Assembly (NCBI RefSeq): GCF_030372275.1
Contig: NZ_JAUDDJ010000002.1
Reading direction: 5' to 3' (one strand)
Length of the DNA stretch: 64,000 bases
Origin: Lawsonibacter sp900766145
Lineage (GTDB): Bacteria; Bacillota; Clostridia; Oscillospirales; Oscillospiraceae
Part shown: positions 1 to 8,309 of the stretch, piece after piece
How the letters are laid out: every line of letters starts with the position of its first letter
Numbering within the stretch: the first letter of the stretch is position 1
Position numbers and translations under genes: made by a program
Notes under the pieces: model-generated
What the model saw: only the letters and a program-made list of their open reading frames with translations
Told to the model about the DNA's origin: nothing
Databases searched by the model: none

Positions 1-158
1 CGTTTGCCCCGCACAAACAGCTGCACCCCCAGCTCCTCCTCCAGACAGCGAATCTGGTGGCTGAGCGGCGGCTGGCTCATATTCAGCTTTTCCGCCGCCC
101 GGGTGATATTCCGCTCCTGGGCTACCACCGTAAAATACCGCAGCGTACGAAGATCCAT
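1..158 (-). CDS. LysR-family transcriptional regulator, N-terminal part only
   Basis: The gene starts with ATG at 158 and runs off the left edge, leaving about 52 residues. They form a typical LysR winged helix-turn-helix: an opening like MDLRTLRYFTVVAQERN, then AAEKLNMSQPPLSHQI and a LEEELGVQLFVR wing. The effector-binding domain is outside the window, so the ligand is unknown. An AT-rich promoter with an inverted repeat lies just upstream, which fits LysR autoregulation. Family assignment is firm; function is not known. Confidence 0.85.
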   Translation of the reverse strand, partial: MDLRTLRYFTVVAQERNITRAAEKLNMSQPPLSHQIRCLEEELGVQLFVRGK

Positions 159-180
159 GGTCCTTCCCCCTTCGGAAGTT

Positions 181-209
181 ATCATATCAAAAAAATATGG
201 TAAGCACAA
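181..209 (-). promoter_or_regulatory. Promoter of the truncated lysR gene with inverted repeat
   Basis: On the minus strand a -35 TTGTGC (204-209) and a -10 TATGAT (181-186) are 17 bp apart. ATCATAT at 181-187 and ATATGAT at 209-215 form an inverted repeat around the promoter, as expected of a LysR autoregulatory site. The rest of the gap up to 396 holds a small GC hairpin near 262-277 and no convincing gene. Confidence 0.6.
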
Positions 210-396
210 TATGATATGTATTTTATTTTTATTCTAGGGTGTGGTATCCTTAGTTTGCTTCCGGGAACAGTCCCGGTTCTTCCATGCGTTTCCCCACACC
301 CCTTCCAGCGCGGGGCAGTTCCATCCATCCCTACCCGGCGTTCGTGTGGTTTCTTTCCCACTAATGGGTTTTCTGGCTTTCACGCCAACTCCTCTC

Positions 397-437
397 AAGC
401 AAACAGGGAGCAGGTTACACCTGCTCCCTGTTTGCTT
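397..437. terminator. Strong 18-bp hairpin at the end of the thioesterase gene
   Basis: The arms 397-414 and 420-437 pair perfectly with a 5-nt loop, directly behind the thioesterase stop codon. The T-rich tail is on the plus-strand side, so on the minus strand it is a strong 3' stem with only a weak U-tract. It probably ends the transporter-thioesterase transcript or protects its 3' end. Confidence 0.65.
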
Positions 438-812
438 TTATTGTCCCGCTTTGTCCTGAATTCCCTTGGGCGTGACCATGATGCGCAGGTGGGACCCCTC
501 GCCGCACTTGCCCTTCTCGTCAAAGACCTCCAGATCAAACCACATCTTCCGCCGCTCAATGCTCCGCAGCCGGGCGGTGGCGCTCACCTTCATGCCAACT
601 GGTGTGGGAGCCAGATGGCGGCAGTGGATCTCTGCCCCCACGGTAGTCATCCCCTCGTCTAAATAGGCCTTGGCCAGCTCCAGAGCGGCCCCCTCCATCA
701 GGGCCACCATGTTGGGGGTGGACAGGATCTTGGACCCGGCGCTGCCAATGCGCTTGGCGGTCATCTCGTCGGTGACCTCCCAGGTCAGGGTGTATTCGGT
801 AGGTTTTTCCAT
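438..812 (-). CDS. Thioesterase family protein (FlK-like hotdog fold)
   Basis: This 124-residue protein has the size and pattern of a single-domain hotdog thioesterase of the fluoroacetyl-CoA thioesterase (FlK)-like group. STPNMVALMEGAA in the first helix supplies the family's Thr and Glu, and VGAEIHCRHLAPTPVG carries the conserved His region and the strand that follows. Such enzymes hydrolyse small acyl-CoA thioesters; the substrate cannot be read from sequence. The start at 812 has an AAGGAGGAAG ribosome site. It lies one base downstream of the permease stop codon, so the two genes form a coupled operon. Confidence 0.8.
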   Translation of the reverse strand: MEKPTEYTLTWEVTDEMTAKRIGSAGSKILSTPNMVALMEGAALELAKAYLDEGMTTVGAEIHCRHLAPTPVGMKVSATARLRSIERRKMWFDLEVFDEKGKCGEGSHLRIMVTPKGIQDKAGQ

Positions 813-813
813 A

Positions 814-1749
814 CTATACTTCCTCCTTTGTTGTCGCAGTCTCCCCGGCTCTCCCGGCCCGCAGGGCCTTTAGGGAGTCCCATTGAGAGAGAATCAGGCC
901 CGCCAGGGTCAGGGCCGTGCCCACCCCAGACAGGATATTTACCGTCTCATGCAAGATCAGCACCGAGCAGATCACCGTGATCACCGGCACCAGATAGATG
1001 TATACCATGGTCTTCACCGGCCCCAGCGTCTTGATGGCATAGTTCCAGGTGACAAAGCACATGGCACAGGCCCCCAGCCCCAGGTAGAGGAGCATGGCGG
1101 CGTAGCTCCCGTTGGCCAGCCGCCCCAGCTCCCACCGGAAGGGCAGGAAAGCGGAGGCCGGGATCATAAACAGGATGCCGTAGAAGAAAATCCGCCGGGT
1201 TGTGAGGATCACATTCCAGCCAAAGCTGCCGATCTTTTTGGTGAGCAGGGAGTACACCGCCCATACCATGGCGGCAATCACCGCCAGCAGGTCTCCCCGC
1301 AGGTCCAGGGCCATCTGGCTGCCGTTAAAGCTGATCAAGCAGATGCCCCCCATGGACAGCAGGAAGCCCCCCAAAAAGTGCCATCCAGGCCGGTCCTTGC
1401 CCCGGCTGAGAATCAGGGAAAACAGGGCGGCAAACAGAGGGGAGGCGGACACGATCACCCCCACGTTGGAGGCGGTGCTGAAGGTCAGGGCAATGTTCTC
1501 CAGCAGGTAGTACAGGCACACACCCGTCAGTCCTGCCGCGGCAAACAGCCCCTCCTTCTTCCAGTCCCCCACCTTGAGCCACCGGGGACAAGCCACAGCC
1601 AGGGCCACATAGCCCAGCACAAAGCGGAAAATCAAAATCTCCAGCGGGGTAAAGGCCTCCAGCAGCACCTTGGTGGCAATAAACGTCGTCCCCCAGTTGA
1701 CCACCGTAAACAGGGCTGCCAGATGGCCAAGGGAAAGCTTTGACTCCAT
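814..1749 (-). CDS. DMT superfamily permease (EamA domain)
   Basis: The 311-residue integral membrane protein has about ten hydrophobic segments arranged as two EamA repeats. An early NWGTTFIATKVLLE motif and a second-repeat region with AMVWAVYSLLTKKIG are typical of drug/metabolite transporters. The start at 1749 follows GAGAGGAGAAGGGTC. It is the first gene of a two-gene operon with the thioesterase. EamA proteins export amino acids or metabolites; the substrate here is unknown. A second, divergent EamA gene lies about 200 bp away. Confidence 0.88.
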   Translation of the reverse strand: MESKLSLGHLAALFTVVNWGTTFIATKVLLEAFTPLEILIFRFVLGYVALAVACPRWLKVGDWKKEGLFAAAGLTGVCLYYLLENIALTFSTASNVGVIVSASPLFAALFSLILSRGKDRPGWHFLGGFLLSMGGICLISFNGSQMALDLRGDLLAVIAAMVWAVYSLLTKKIGSFGWNVILTTRRIFFYGILFMIPASAFLPFRWELGRLANGSYAAMLLYLGLGACAMCFVTWNYAIKTLGPVKTMVYIYLVPVITVICSVLILHETVNILSGVGTALTLAGLILSQWDSLKALRAGRAGETATTKEEV

Positions 1750-1787
1750 GACCCTTCTCCTCTCTCACGCAGCGCGCTTTCCCTGTC

Positions 1788-1816
1788 AGTGTACCATGCC
1801 GGGCCGCCTATGTAAA
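1788..1816 (-). promoter_or_regulatory. Promoter of the EamA-thioesterase operon, overlapping a dyad
   Basis: On the minus strand -35 TTTACA (1811-1816) and -10 TACACT (1788-1793) are 17 bp apart, with a TGG extended -10. A perfect 10-bp inverted repeat (1799-1808 with 1817-1826) sits in the spacer and just beyond. It may be an operator, or a terminator facing the divergent gene. Confidence 0.55.
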
Positions 1817-1865
1817 GGCGGCCCGGCCTTTTCTCTTGTCATAATCGCGCAGTTCTTTTTCCCCC

Positions 1866-1894
1866 TTCCACTCATTTTTGTAATATGGTACAAT
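1866..1894 (+). promoter_or_regulatory. Probable extended -10 promoter of the second EamA gene
   Basis: TACAAT at 1889-1894 is preceded by TGG (extended -10). The -35 (TTCCAC, 1866-1871) is poor. Transcription would start about 50 bases before the chosen start codon. Confidence 0.45.
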
Positions 1895-1953
1895 ATATTC
1901 GGTTTCTTTCCCCCATCCCTACAGATCATTTTTGCACGGAGAGGATGTTTCTT

Positions 1954-2838
1954 ATGCGCACACAGGTAAGGGCAGACCTGATGCTGGTCTTGGTGACCTT
2001 TTTCTGGGGAGTATCCTATCTTCTGATCGACCTGTCTCTGGGAGAATTGGGGCCGTTTTCTCTCAATACTCTGCGTTTTCTCTTTGCCTTTGCTGCTGCC
2101 GTGCTGCTCTTTCCCAAGCGTTTGCGCGCGCCCAGCCGTGCTACTTTGAAGCTGAGCCTCTGCACCGGGATGGCATTGCTTTGCGTCTATTCGTTTAACA
2201 CTTTCGGGGTAAAGTATACCAGCCTGACCAATGCAGGGTTTCTCTGTGCCCTGACAGTGGTCTTTACCCCCCTTCTGGACTACCTCTTCTTCCGCACTAA
2301 GCCCTCCCGAAAGCTGTTTCTCGTGCTGATCATGTCGGTGACAGGCATTGCCCTGCTTACCCTCTCCAGCACTCTGCGCCCCGCTCTGGGCGATATCCTC
2401 TGCATCCTGTGTGCCGTCTCCAACGCCACCTACCTGCTGGTCACCGAGCGGGGCGTGACAGGCCAGGAGATCAACGCCTTCCAGCTTGGCATTTACCAGC
2501 AGCTCTTTGCCGGTCTGGGCATGCTGATCTTATCTCTTATTTTTGAAACTCCCTCTCTCCCACATAGCCCCAAGGTCTGGGGCAGCGTACTGATCCTCTC
2601 CCTCTTCTGCACCGGAGCCGCCTTTCTCATCCAAGCCATTGCCCTTCAGTATACCACCGCCTCCCATGTGGGCGTTATCTTCTGCCTGGAACCGGTGTTC
2701 AACTCCATTCTGGCCTTCTTTGTGGCTCACGAGGTGCTGACCCTCCAGGCCTATTTTGGAGGCCTGCTGCTGCTTGCCAGCCTGCTGGTCATGGAGACCG
2801 ATCTCACGCCCCTGCTCCGCCGACTGCGGCGCACATAA
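1954..2838 (+). CDS. DMT superfamily permease (EamA domain)
   Basis: A second, unrelated-looking EamA permease of 294 residues. It has two five-helix repeats, with LVTFFWGVSYLLIDLSLG at the N-terminus and ALQYTTASHVGVIFCLEPVF in the second repeat, the signature of the family. The ATG at 1954 is preferred because GGAGAGG (1938-1944) lies 9 bases upstream; earlier in-frame ATGs at 1885 and 1945 are poorly spaced. It is monocistronic, ending at a bidirectional terminator. The substrate is unknown. Confidence 0.88.
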   Translation: MRTQVRADLMLVLVTFFWGVSYLLIDLSLGELGPFSLNTLRFLFAFAAAVLLFPKRLRAPSRATLKLSLCTGMALLCVYSFNTFGVKYTSLTNAGFLCALTVVFTPLLDYLFFRTKPSRKLFLVLIMSVTGIALLTLSSTLRPALGDILCILCAVSNATYLLVTERGVTGQEINAFQLGIYQQLFAGLGMLILSLIFETPSLPHSPKVWGSVLILSLFCTGAAFLIQAIALQYTTASHVGVIFCLEPVFNSILAFFVAHEVLTLQAYFGGLLLLASLLVMETDLTPLLRRLRRT

Positions 2839-2844
2839 CAAAAC

Positions 2845-2880
2845 AAAAGAGGCACAGGCCAAAAGCCTGTGCCTCTTTTT
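2845..2880. terminator. Bidirectional intrinsic terminator between the EamA gene and nfnB
   Basis: GAGGCACAGGC pairs with GCCTGTGCCTC around a short A-rich loop. A-rich and T-rich flanks on both sides let it serve both convergent genes. Confidence 0.9.
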
Positions 2881-2889
2881 TCGAAGGGA

Positions 2890-4275
2890 TTAACCCTTGC
2901 TCTTGATGTACTCGTCGATGGACTTGGCAGCATACTTGCCAGCACCCATGGCCAGGATGACGGTGGCCGCGCCGGTCGCGGCGTCGCCGCCGGCGTACAC
3001 ACCCTCCAGGCTGGTCTTGCCGCTCTCGTCGGCAGCCACGCAGCCCTTGCGGGTCTTCTCCAGGCCCTCGGTGCCCTTGGTGCTCATGGGGTTGGGGCTG
3101 GTGCCCAGAGCCATGATGACCGCGTCGGCCTCCACCTTGAACTCGCTGCCCTCCACGGGGACAGGACGGCGGCGGCCGGAGGCGTCGGGCTCACCCAGCT
3201 CCATGCGGATGCAGGTCAGAGACTGGACATGGCCCTTCTCATCGCCCTCGATGGACACGGGATTGGTGAGCAGATCGAAGATGATGCCCTCCTCCTTGGC
3301 GTGGTGGACCTCCTCAGCGCGGGCGGGGAGCTCCGCCTCGGAGCGGCGGTAGATGATGTGGACCTCGGCGCCCAGGCGCTTGGCGCACCGGGCGGCGTCC
3401 ATGGCCACGTTGCCGCCGCCCACCACGGCCACCTTCTGGTTGTGGAGGATGGGGGTGGGGCTGCCCTCCTTGTAGGCCTTCATCAGGTTGATACGGGTGA
3501 GGTACTCGTTGGCGGAGTACACGCCCACCAGGCCCTCGCCGGGGATCTTCATAAACATAGGCAGACCGGCGCCGGAGGCGATGAACACCGCCTCATAGCC
3601 CCGCTCAAAGATCTCGGGGATGGTGAGGATCTTGCCGATAACCATGTTCAGCTCAATGTCCACGCCCATCTTCACCAGGTTGTCCACCTCACGGGCCACG
3701 ATGGCCTTGGGCAGACGGAACTCGGGGATGCCGTAGGTGAGCACGCCGCCGGCGGTGTGGAAGGCCTCGAACACGGTGACGGAGTAACCCATACGGGCCA
3801 GCTCACCGGCGCAGGTCAGACCGGCAGGGCCGGAGCCAATGACAGCCACCTTATGGCCGTTCTTGGGGGCGGTAGCCACGTTGGCAATGCCCTGTTCGGC
3901 AGCCCAGTCGGCCACAAAGCGCTCCACGCGGCCGATGGCCACGGGCTCGCCCTTCACGCCGCGGACGCACTTGCCCTCGCACTGGTTCTCCTGGGGGCAG
4001 ACGCGGCCGGAGATGGCGGGCAGAGCGTTGGCGTTGGAGAGAATCTCATAGGCGGCAGCGAAGTCCTCCTCCGCTACCTTCGCCAGAAAGTCAGGAATGG
4101 GAATGCCCACGGGGCAGCCGGAGACACAGGCGGGGTTCTTGCAGTGGATGCACCGCTTGGCCTCGTTGACGGCCTGCTCGGCGGTGTAGCCCTGAGCCAC
4201 CTCCAGGAAGTTGTGGTTGCGGACCTGGGGCTCCTGCTCAGGCATGGGGGTCTTGTTCATCTGCATATTAGCCAT
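2890..4275 (-). CDS. nfnB: Electron-bifurcating transhydrogenase large subunit NfnB (GltA/SudA-type flavoprotein)
   Basis: This 461-residue flavoprotein belongs to the family annotated as glutamate synthase small chain or sulfide dehydrogenase alpha. Near the N-terminus are the cysteine clusters CIHCKNPACVSGCP and CPQENQCEGKC, which bind two [4Fe-4S] centres. A GSGPAGLTCAGELARMG FAD-binding motif and a VVGGGNVAMDAAR NAD(P)-binding motif follow, then a C-terminal AGGDAATGAATV flavin motif. With the FNR-like gene directly upstream, the pair matches NfnAB, which couples NADH and reduced ferredoxin to NADP+ reduction. The ATG at 4275 has an ideal GGAGGAGGT site, and the gene overlaps nfnA by 8 bp. 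A glutamate-synthase role is less likely because no large subunit is present. Confidence 0.85.
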   Translation of the reverse strand: MANMQMNKTPMPEQEPQVRNHNFLEVAQGYTAEQAVNEAKRCIHCKNPACVSGCPVGIPIPDFLAKVAEEDFAAAYEILSNANALPAISGRVCPQENQCEGKCVRGVKGEPVAIGRVERFVADWAAEQGIANVATAPKNGHKVAVIGSGPAGLTCAGELARMGYSVTVFEAFHTAGGVLTYGIPEFRLPKAIVAREVDNLVKMGVDIELNMVIGKILTIPEIFERGYEAVFIASGAGLPMFMKIPGEGLVGVYSANEYLTRINLMKAYKEGSPTPILHNQKVAVVGGGNVAMDAARCAKRLGAEVHIIYRRSEAELPARAEEVHHAKEEGIIFDLLTNPVSIEGDEKGHVQSLTCIRMELGEPDASGRRRPVPVEGSEFKVEADAVIMALGTSPNPMSTKGTEGLEKTRKGCVAADESGKTSLEGVYAGGDAATGAATVILAMGAGKYAAKSIDEYIKSKG

Positions 4276-5116
4276 TGAGGGCACCTCCTCCCAGACGGCA
4301 GAGGTGGGCCTCTTTCGCCTTGGACTCAAAATCACGATAGGTGGCATTGCGGGCGATGACCTCGTCAAAGTCCACCTGATGGCCGTCGAAGTCGGGGCCG
4401 TCCACGCAGGCAAACTTCACCTCGCCGCCCACGGTCAGCCGGCAGCCACCGCACATGCCGGTGCCGTCGATCATGATGGGGTTCATGCTGACGGTGGTGG
4501 GGATGTTGTACTTCTCAGTGAGCTTGCAGGCAAACTTCATCATCATCAGCGGGCCGATGGCAAACACGTGATCAAACTTCACGCCGCTGTTGATGAGCTC
4601 CTCCAGCTTCCCGGTGACAAAGCCGTGATAGCCGTAGGTGCCGTCGTCGGTGCAGATGTGCAGGTCGGTGCAGGCCTTGCCCATCTCCTCCTCCAGGATG
4701 ACGATGTCCTTGGTCTTGAAGCCGCCGATCAGGTCCACCTGATTGCCGGCCTCGTGCAGGGCCTTGGCCACCGGCAGCGCAATGGCACAACCCAGGCCGC
4801 CGCCCAGGACCGCCACGCGGCCGTATCCTTCCACATGGGTCGGCTCACCCAGAGGGCCCACGAAGTCGTGCAGGCAATCGCCCTCATTGAGTTGATCCAG
4901 AGCCAACGTAGTGGCGCCTACCTTCTGGTAGATCACGGTGACCAGGTCATCCGCCGCGCTGGAGATGGTCAGAGGAATACGCTCCCCCTCCCCATCCACA
5001 CGGAGGATGATGAACTGACCGGCCTTTGCCTTGGCAGCGATCAGCGGTGCATAGACAGAGATCTGGCTGATCTCCGGCGTGAGCACCTTCTTCTTTGCGA
5101 TCTCATACTGTTTCAC
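4268..5116 (-). CDS. nfnA: Electron-bifurcating transhydrogenase small subunit NfnA (FNR-like, [2Fe-2S])
   Basis: The 282-residue protein is a ferredoxin-NADP reductase-like subunit of the sulfide dehydrogenase beta/NfnA family. It has an N-terminal FAD domain with RIPLTISS, a nucleotide-binding domain starting near GRVAVLGGGLGCAIALP, and a C-terminal MCGGCRLTVGGEVKFACVDG segment that binds the [2Fe-2S] cluster. In NfnAB this subunit handles NADH and passes electrons to NfnB. It is the first gene of a two-gene operon. Dihydroorotate dehydrogenase electron-transfer subunits (PyrK) are relatives, but the partner gene argues for Nfn. Confidence 0.85.
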   Translation of the reverse strand: MKQYEIAKKKVLTPEISQISVYAPLIAAKAKAGQFIILRVDGEGERIPLTISSAADDLVTVIYQKVGATTLALDQLNEGDCLHDFVGPLGEPTHVEGYGRVAVLGGGLGCAIALPVAKALHEAGNQVDLIGGFKTKDIVILEEEMGKACTDLHICTDDGTYGYHGFVTGKLEELINSGVKFDHVFAIGPLMMMKFACKLTEKYNIPTTVSMNPIMIDGTGMCGGCRLTVGGEVKFACVDGPDFDGHQVDFDEVIARNATYRDFESKAKEAHLCRLGGGALNG

Positions 5117-5185
5117 TGTTTTTCCTCCTCGAACCGCACTTCGGTCCTCCGGCTTGCGTCAGAGCGCCTCCCTGCGTTTCTTATA

Positions 5186-5215
5186 TGTATACGCGGCCCA
5201 GCCGCGCAGGGACAA
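5186..5215 (-). promoter_or_regulatory. Probable nfnAB promoter
   Basis: On the minus strand -35 TTGTCC (5210-5215) and -10 TATACA (5186-5191) are separated by 18 bp. This leaves a leader of roughly 60-70 nt with a GAGGAGG ribosome site before nfnA. Confidence 0.5.
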
Positions 5216-5239
5216 CAACATCTGAAAAGGGATTTCCCC

Positions 5240-7180
5240 TTACAGGAACCGCCGGCGGCGGTAGCCTCCGCCCCGTCTTCTGCGGCCCCGGCGAATGAGG
5301 GTACGCACCAAGAACACCACCAGCAGCACCACCAGGATGAGGACCAGCACCAGACCCACAGAAAACAGGCTGGGGTTCTTCACCAGCTCGATGGGATTCC
5401 AGCTGGTGCTGATGGTTTTGCAGCTGCCCGCCTCATAGTGGGAGGGGACACCGTCGGTGCCAAAGCTCTGGAGATAGGCCGCCAGGGCGTACCACTCTTT
5501 GATCTCGTTGCCGTTTTTATCCCGGAGGATGCGGGTGGAGAAGTCGGTGATGGCCTCCCCGTTCTCATCCTTGGGGACAATGAACAGGATGCCGAAGGAT
5601 TTATCCTTCACAGTGCCCAGCATCTGGGCGGAGTACATCCCGGAGACCACACGGTAGAGTTTGTCGTTTTCCAGCTTGCTCAGGCTCTGGGAACCAAAAT
5701 TCACAGCGTAAGCGGGCTCCTCCAGCTGAGCGTCGGTCACCCGGTTGAAGATCAGCCGGTGGGTATTGAAGGAATACTGGGCCCCGGACATATAGAGCTG
5801 GGTACCCGTCATGATGGGGGACACGGAGGCGTCCACCTCCATCACCGCCTTCAGCTCCTTGCCGGTGAGGTAGCAGGACACCAGGGGGTAGCCGGACTTC
5901 CCGTCCTCCCCCACTCCCATGGACAATACGTCAAAGGCCTGGGAGGTGGTGATGTTCCCCTGATACAGGGGGGCCCGGAGCACTCCGTCGGCCACCACTG
6001 CCACCGTCTCCACATCGGGGGCGTCCTCCACCAGAGTGGTGGATGCCCAGTGGTAGGCGTCCGCCACCAGGTTGCCCAGAGGGCTGTCAACGCGATCCTT
6101 GTTCTGGGGTTTTGGCAGATCATAGTCGCTGGTGGTGAGCACCTGATCATAGCTCAGGCCGTAGGAAGAGAGGTAGCTGGAGCTCACCTGATTTTTCCAG
6201 TCCTCCACCATAGTGGCGATGGTCTGGTCCTCCGCTACTGTCTCGTCAATAGGTGTCAAGTGATAATCCTTTAAGGTCTTTTCTCCGTCCTCAGTCCACT
6301 CCAGAGTAATCGAACCCAGGTTCTCACAGAAAGGCCCGGAGGAGACAATATAGGTGTCCCCCTCCACAATGGGCTCTTCCAGGGTGGTGTGAGTGTGGCC
6401 GGAGATAATGAGGTCGATGCCGTCCACTTTTTTGGCCAGCTGCTGATCCTCCGACTTGCTCTCCTTGACGTTGGTTCCGCCGTGGGACAGGCAGATGATA
6501 AATTCCGCTCCCTGCTCCTCCAGGGCCTTTACACACCGCTTGGCGGCATCCACGGGGTCCTCCAGGGTAAAGCCGGAGGTGGGAGCACAGTCATCGGAGT
6601 CGGTACCCATCAGGCCGAAGATACCGTAGGTCACGCCTCCCCGCTCCAGAAGTATATAGTCCTTTACGCCATAGGCAGACATGGCCCGCTGGATATCCAG
6701 CTGGTCGGGATTGTCGGCAGAAGGCTTATAATTTGCCATCAGCAGAGCAGGCACCGTATCCCCGTTATTGCGGGCGGCGGTGAGCATCCGGGCAAACCCC
6801 AGTCCTTCGTGGTCAAACTCGTGGTTGCCGGCGGTGGTAGCGTCATAGCCCAGGGCCCCCATGGTGCGCAGCTCCGGCGCCTTGGAGGTATATAAGGTCT
6901 GAATGAGGGAGCCAATGGAGAAGTCGCCGCCGTCCAGGGTCAGGGCGTTCGGATGCTGAGCGCGCTCCTGCTGGAGCACGGTAGCCAGCCGGGCATAGCC
7001 CCCCGACTCCCCGCCGTCGGCTGTAGTCTGAGGCAGGAAATGAGAGTGGAGGTCGTGGGTAAAGAGCACCGTGGTCTCGTGGCTCTCCCCCTCCCCCGCA
7101 GCCAGGACGGAGCAGGGCAAGGCGGTACATAAGAGCACCAGTACCAGTATCATGGCCGCAGCAGCCCGCAATCTCTTCAC
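5240..7180 (-). CDS. Membrane-anchored bifunctional metallophosphatase/5'-nucleotidase
   Basis: This 646-residue surface protein has a signal peptide (about residues 1-28, ending near SVLAAGE). The calcineurin-like metallophosphatase domain carries LFTHDLHSHF, LDGGDFSIGS, GNHEFDHEG and the SGHTHTT metal ligands, followed by the C-terminal 5'-nucleotidase domain around residues 330-540. A single transmembrane helix near residues 605-628 and a very Arg/Gly-rich cytoplasmic tail end the protein, in place of an LPXTG signal. The UshA/YfkN family releases nucleosides and phosphate from extracellular nucleotides. The GTG start at 7180 follows AAGGAGGCGC. It appears monocistronic. Confidence 0.88.
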   Translation of the reverse strand: MKRLRAAAAMILVLVLLCTALPCSVLAAGEGESHETTVLFTHDLHSHFLPQTTADGGESGGYARLATVLQQERAQHPNALTLDGGDFSIGSLIQTLYTSKAPELRTMGALGYDATTAGNHEFDHEGLGFARMLTAARNNGDTVPALLMANYKPSADNPDQLDIQRAMSAYGVKDYILLERGGVTYGIFGLMGTDSDDCAPTSGFTLEDPVDAAKRCVKALEEQGAEFIICLSHGGTNVKESKSEDQQLAKKVDGIDLIISGHTHTTLEEPIVEGDTYIVSSGPFCENLGSITLEWTEDGEKTLKDYHLTPIDETVAEDQTIATMVEDWKNQVSSSYLSSYGLSYDQVLTTSDYDLPKPQNKDRVDSPLGNLVADAYHWASTTLVEDAPDVETVAVVADGVLRAPLYQGNITTSQAFDVLSMGVGEDGKSGYPLVSCYLTGKELKAVMEVDASVSPIMTGTQLYMSGAQYSFNTHRLIFNRVTDAQLEEPAYAVNFGSQSLSKLENDKLYRVVSGMYSAQMLGTVKDKSFGILFIVPKDENGEAITDFSTRILRDKNGNEIKEWYALAAYLQSFGTDGVPSHYEAGSCKTISTSWNPIELVKNPSLFSVGLVLVLILVVLLVVFLVRTLIRRGRRRRGGGYRRRRFL

Positions 7181-7251
7181 AACAGCGCCTCCTTACCTCT
7201 TCTATATTAGCTTCATCGCTCCCTATTCTGCCACAAAATCCCCAAATGCGC

Positions 7252-7292
7252 AAGAGCGGAATCCATTGATTCCCTCTCTGGATTCCGCTCTT
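7252..7292 (+). terminator. Inverted repeat with plus-strand T-tract
   Basis: AAGAGCGGAATCCA (7252-7265) pairs with its complement at 7279-7292, followed by six T on the plus strand. The adjacent asparaginase gene is on the minus strand, where the hairpin lacks a U-tract, so it may act as an imperfect terminator or a 3' stabilising stem. Confidence 0.5.
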
Positions 7293-7311
7293 TTTTGTTT
7301 GAAAAGTCATT

Positions 7312-8307
7312 TTACCGGATCAGGTCAAACTGTACCGGCTGCTCAAACAGCCGCCGCACCTGTCCGCTCTCCCGGGTCTGACCCAGAGCCCACATGAGCT
7401 TGGCGGTAGCCGCCTCCAGCGTCATATTGTATGCCTCCATGAGCTGGTACTTTTCCTTCACCTGGTAGCCCACCTGATAGACCTCCATGTCGCTGCCCTC
7501 GTAGGGCACCTGGGTCATCATGACGATGGTCTTGCCCGCCTCCAGCCAGGACTCCATAGCCCGGGCCAGTGGCCCCGACGCTCCGCCGGGCAGGCCGCCC
7601 ACGCCGAAGCTCTGCAAAATCACCGCCTCATACCGGTCCCGCAGGGCCTCCAGAGCGTCGGCCCCCATGCCGGGGATCAGGGTGAGCAGCAGCACCCGCT
7701 CCTCCATCTGGTGATAAAATACCGGTTTGGAGCGGTACTCCAGCTCAGCCAGGTAACGGATCAGCTTCCCGTCCCGGATGACGGCCAGCTCGGGGTAGTC
7801 CACGCTGGAGAAAGCATTAAAGCTCTTGGTGCGCTCTTTCCGGGCCCGGGTGCCCAGGATCACCTTGCCATCAAAAACCAGGCTCACCCCGTGGGAACCC
7901 TGGGCCGCGGCGTAGAGAAAGCTGTTATAGAGGTTCAGCCGGGCGTCGGTGTTCTCCAGACAGATGGACTTCTGCGATCCGGTAATGACAATGGGCTTTT
8001 GCGAATACTGGATGAGGTAGGACAGGGCGGCGGCGGTGTATGCCATGGTGTCGGTGCCGTGGGTGATCACAAAGCCGTCGTAGGCGTCGTAGTGCTCCTC
8101 TACCGCCCGGGCTATCTCCAGCCAGTGGCCGGGGCCGATGTTGGTGCTGTCCAGGTTCATCAGCTGGATTGTCTCCACCCGGCACAGCTGCCCGATGGCG
8201 GGGACATAGCCCAGGATCTCTTGGGACGTAATGGCAGGGGTCAGTCCCTCCCCGCTGTCTTTGGAGGCGATGGTGCCTCCAGTGGCCAGCATGAGGATGC
8301 TCTTCAC
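7312..8307 (-). CDS. Type I asparaginase
   Basis: The 331-residue protein is an L-asparaginase of the AnsA/cytoplasmic class. The N-terminal LATGGTIAS motif holds the first catalytic Thr, VITHGTDTMAYTAAAL holds the second catalytic Thr-Asp pair, and GSQKSI the Lys region. It has no signal peptide, so it should act in the cytoplasm, turning asparagine into aspartate and ammonia. The start is GTG at 8307, with GGAGGGC overlapping the end of the upstream ferredoxin gene. That indicates translational coupling, though no functional link between the two is obvious. Confidence 0.9.
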   Translation of the reverse strand: MKSILMLATGGTIASKDSGEGLTPAITSQEILGYVPAIGQLCRVETIQLMNLDSTNIGPGHWLEIARAVEEHYDAYDGFVITHGTDTMAYTAAALSYLIQYSQKPIVITGSQKSICLENTDARLNLYNSFLYAAAQGSHGVSLVFDGKVILGTRARKERTKSFNAFSSVDYPELAVIRDGKLIRYLAELEYRSKPVFYHQMEERVLLLTLIPGMGADALEALRDRYEAVILQSFGVGGLPGGASGPLARAMESWLEAGKTIVMMTQVPYEGSDMEVYQVGYQVKEKYQLMEAYNMTLEAATAKLMWALGQTRESGQVRRLFEQPVQFDLIR

Positions 8308-8309
8308 AC

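Noticed and set aside
4211..6274. A 687-codon open frame antisense to nfnA and the 5'-nucleotidase
   Set aside because: Same reason: it spans the boundary of two unrelated genes on the opposite strand and shows no domain.
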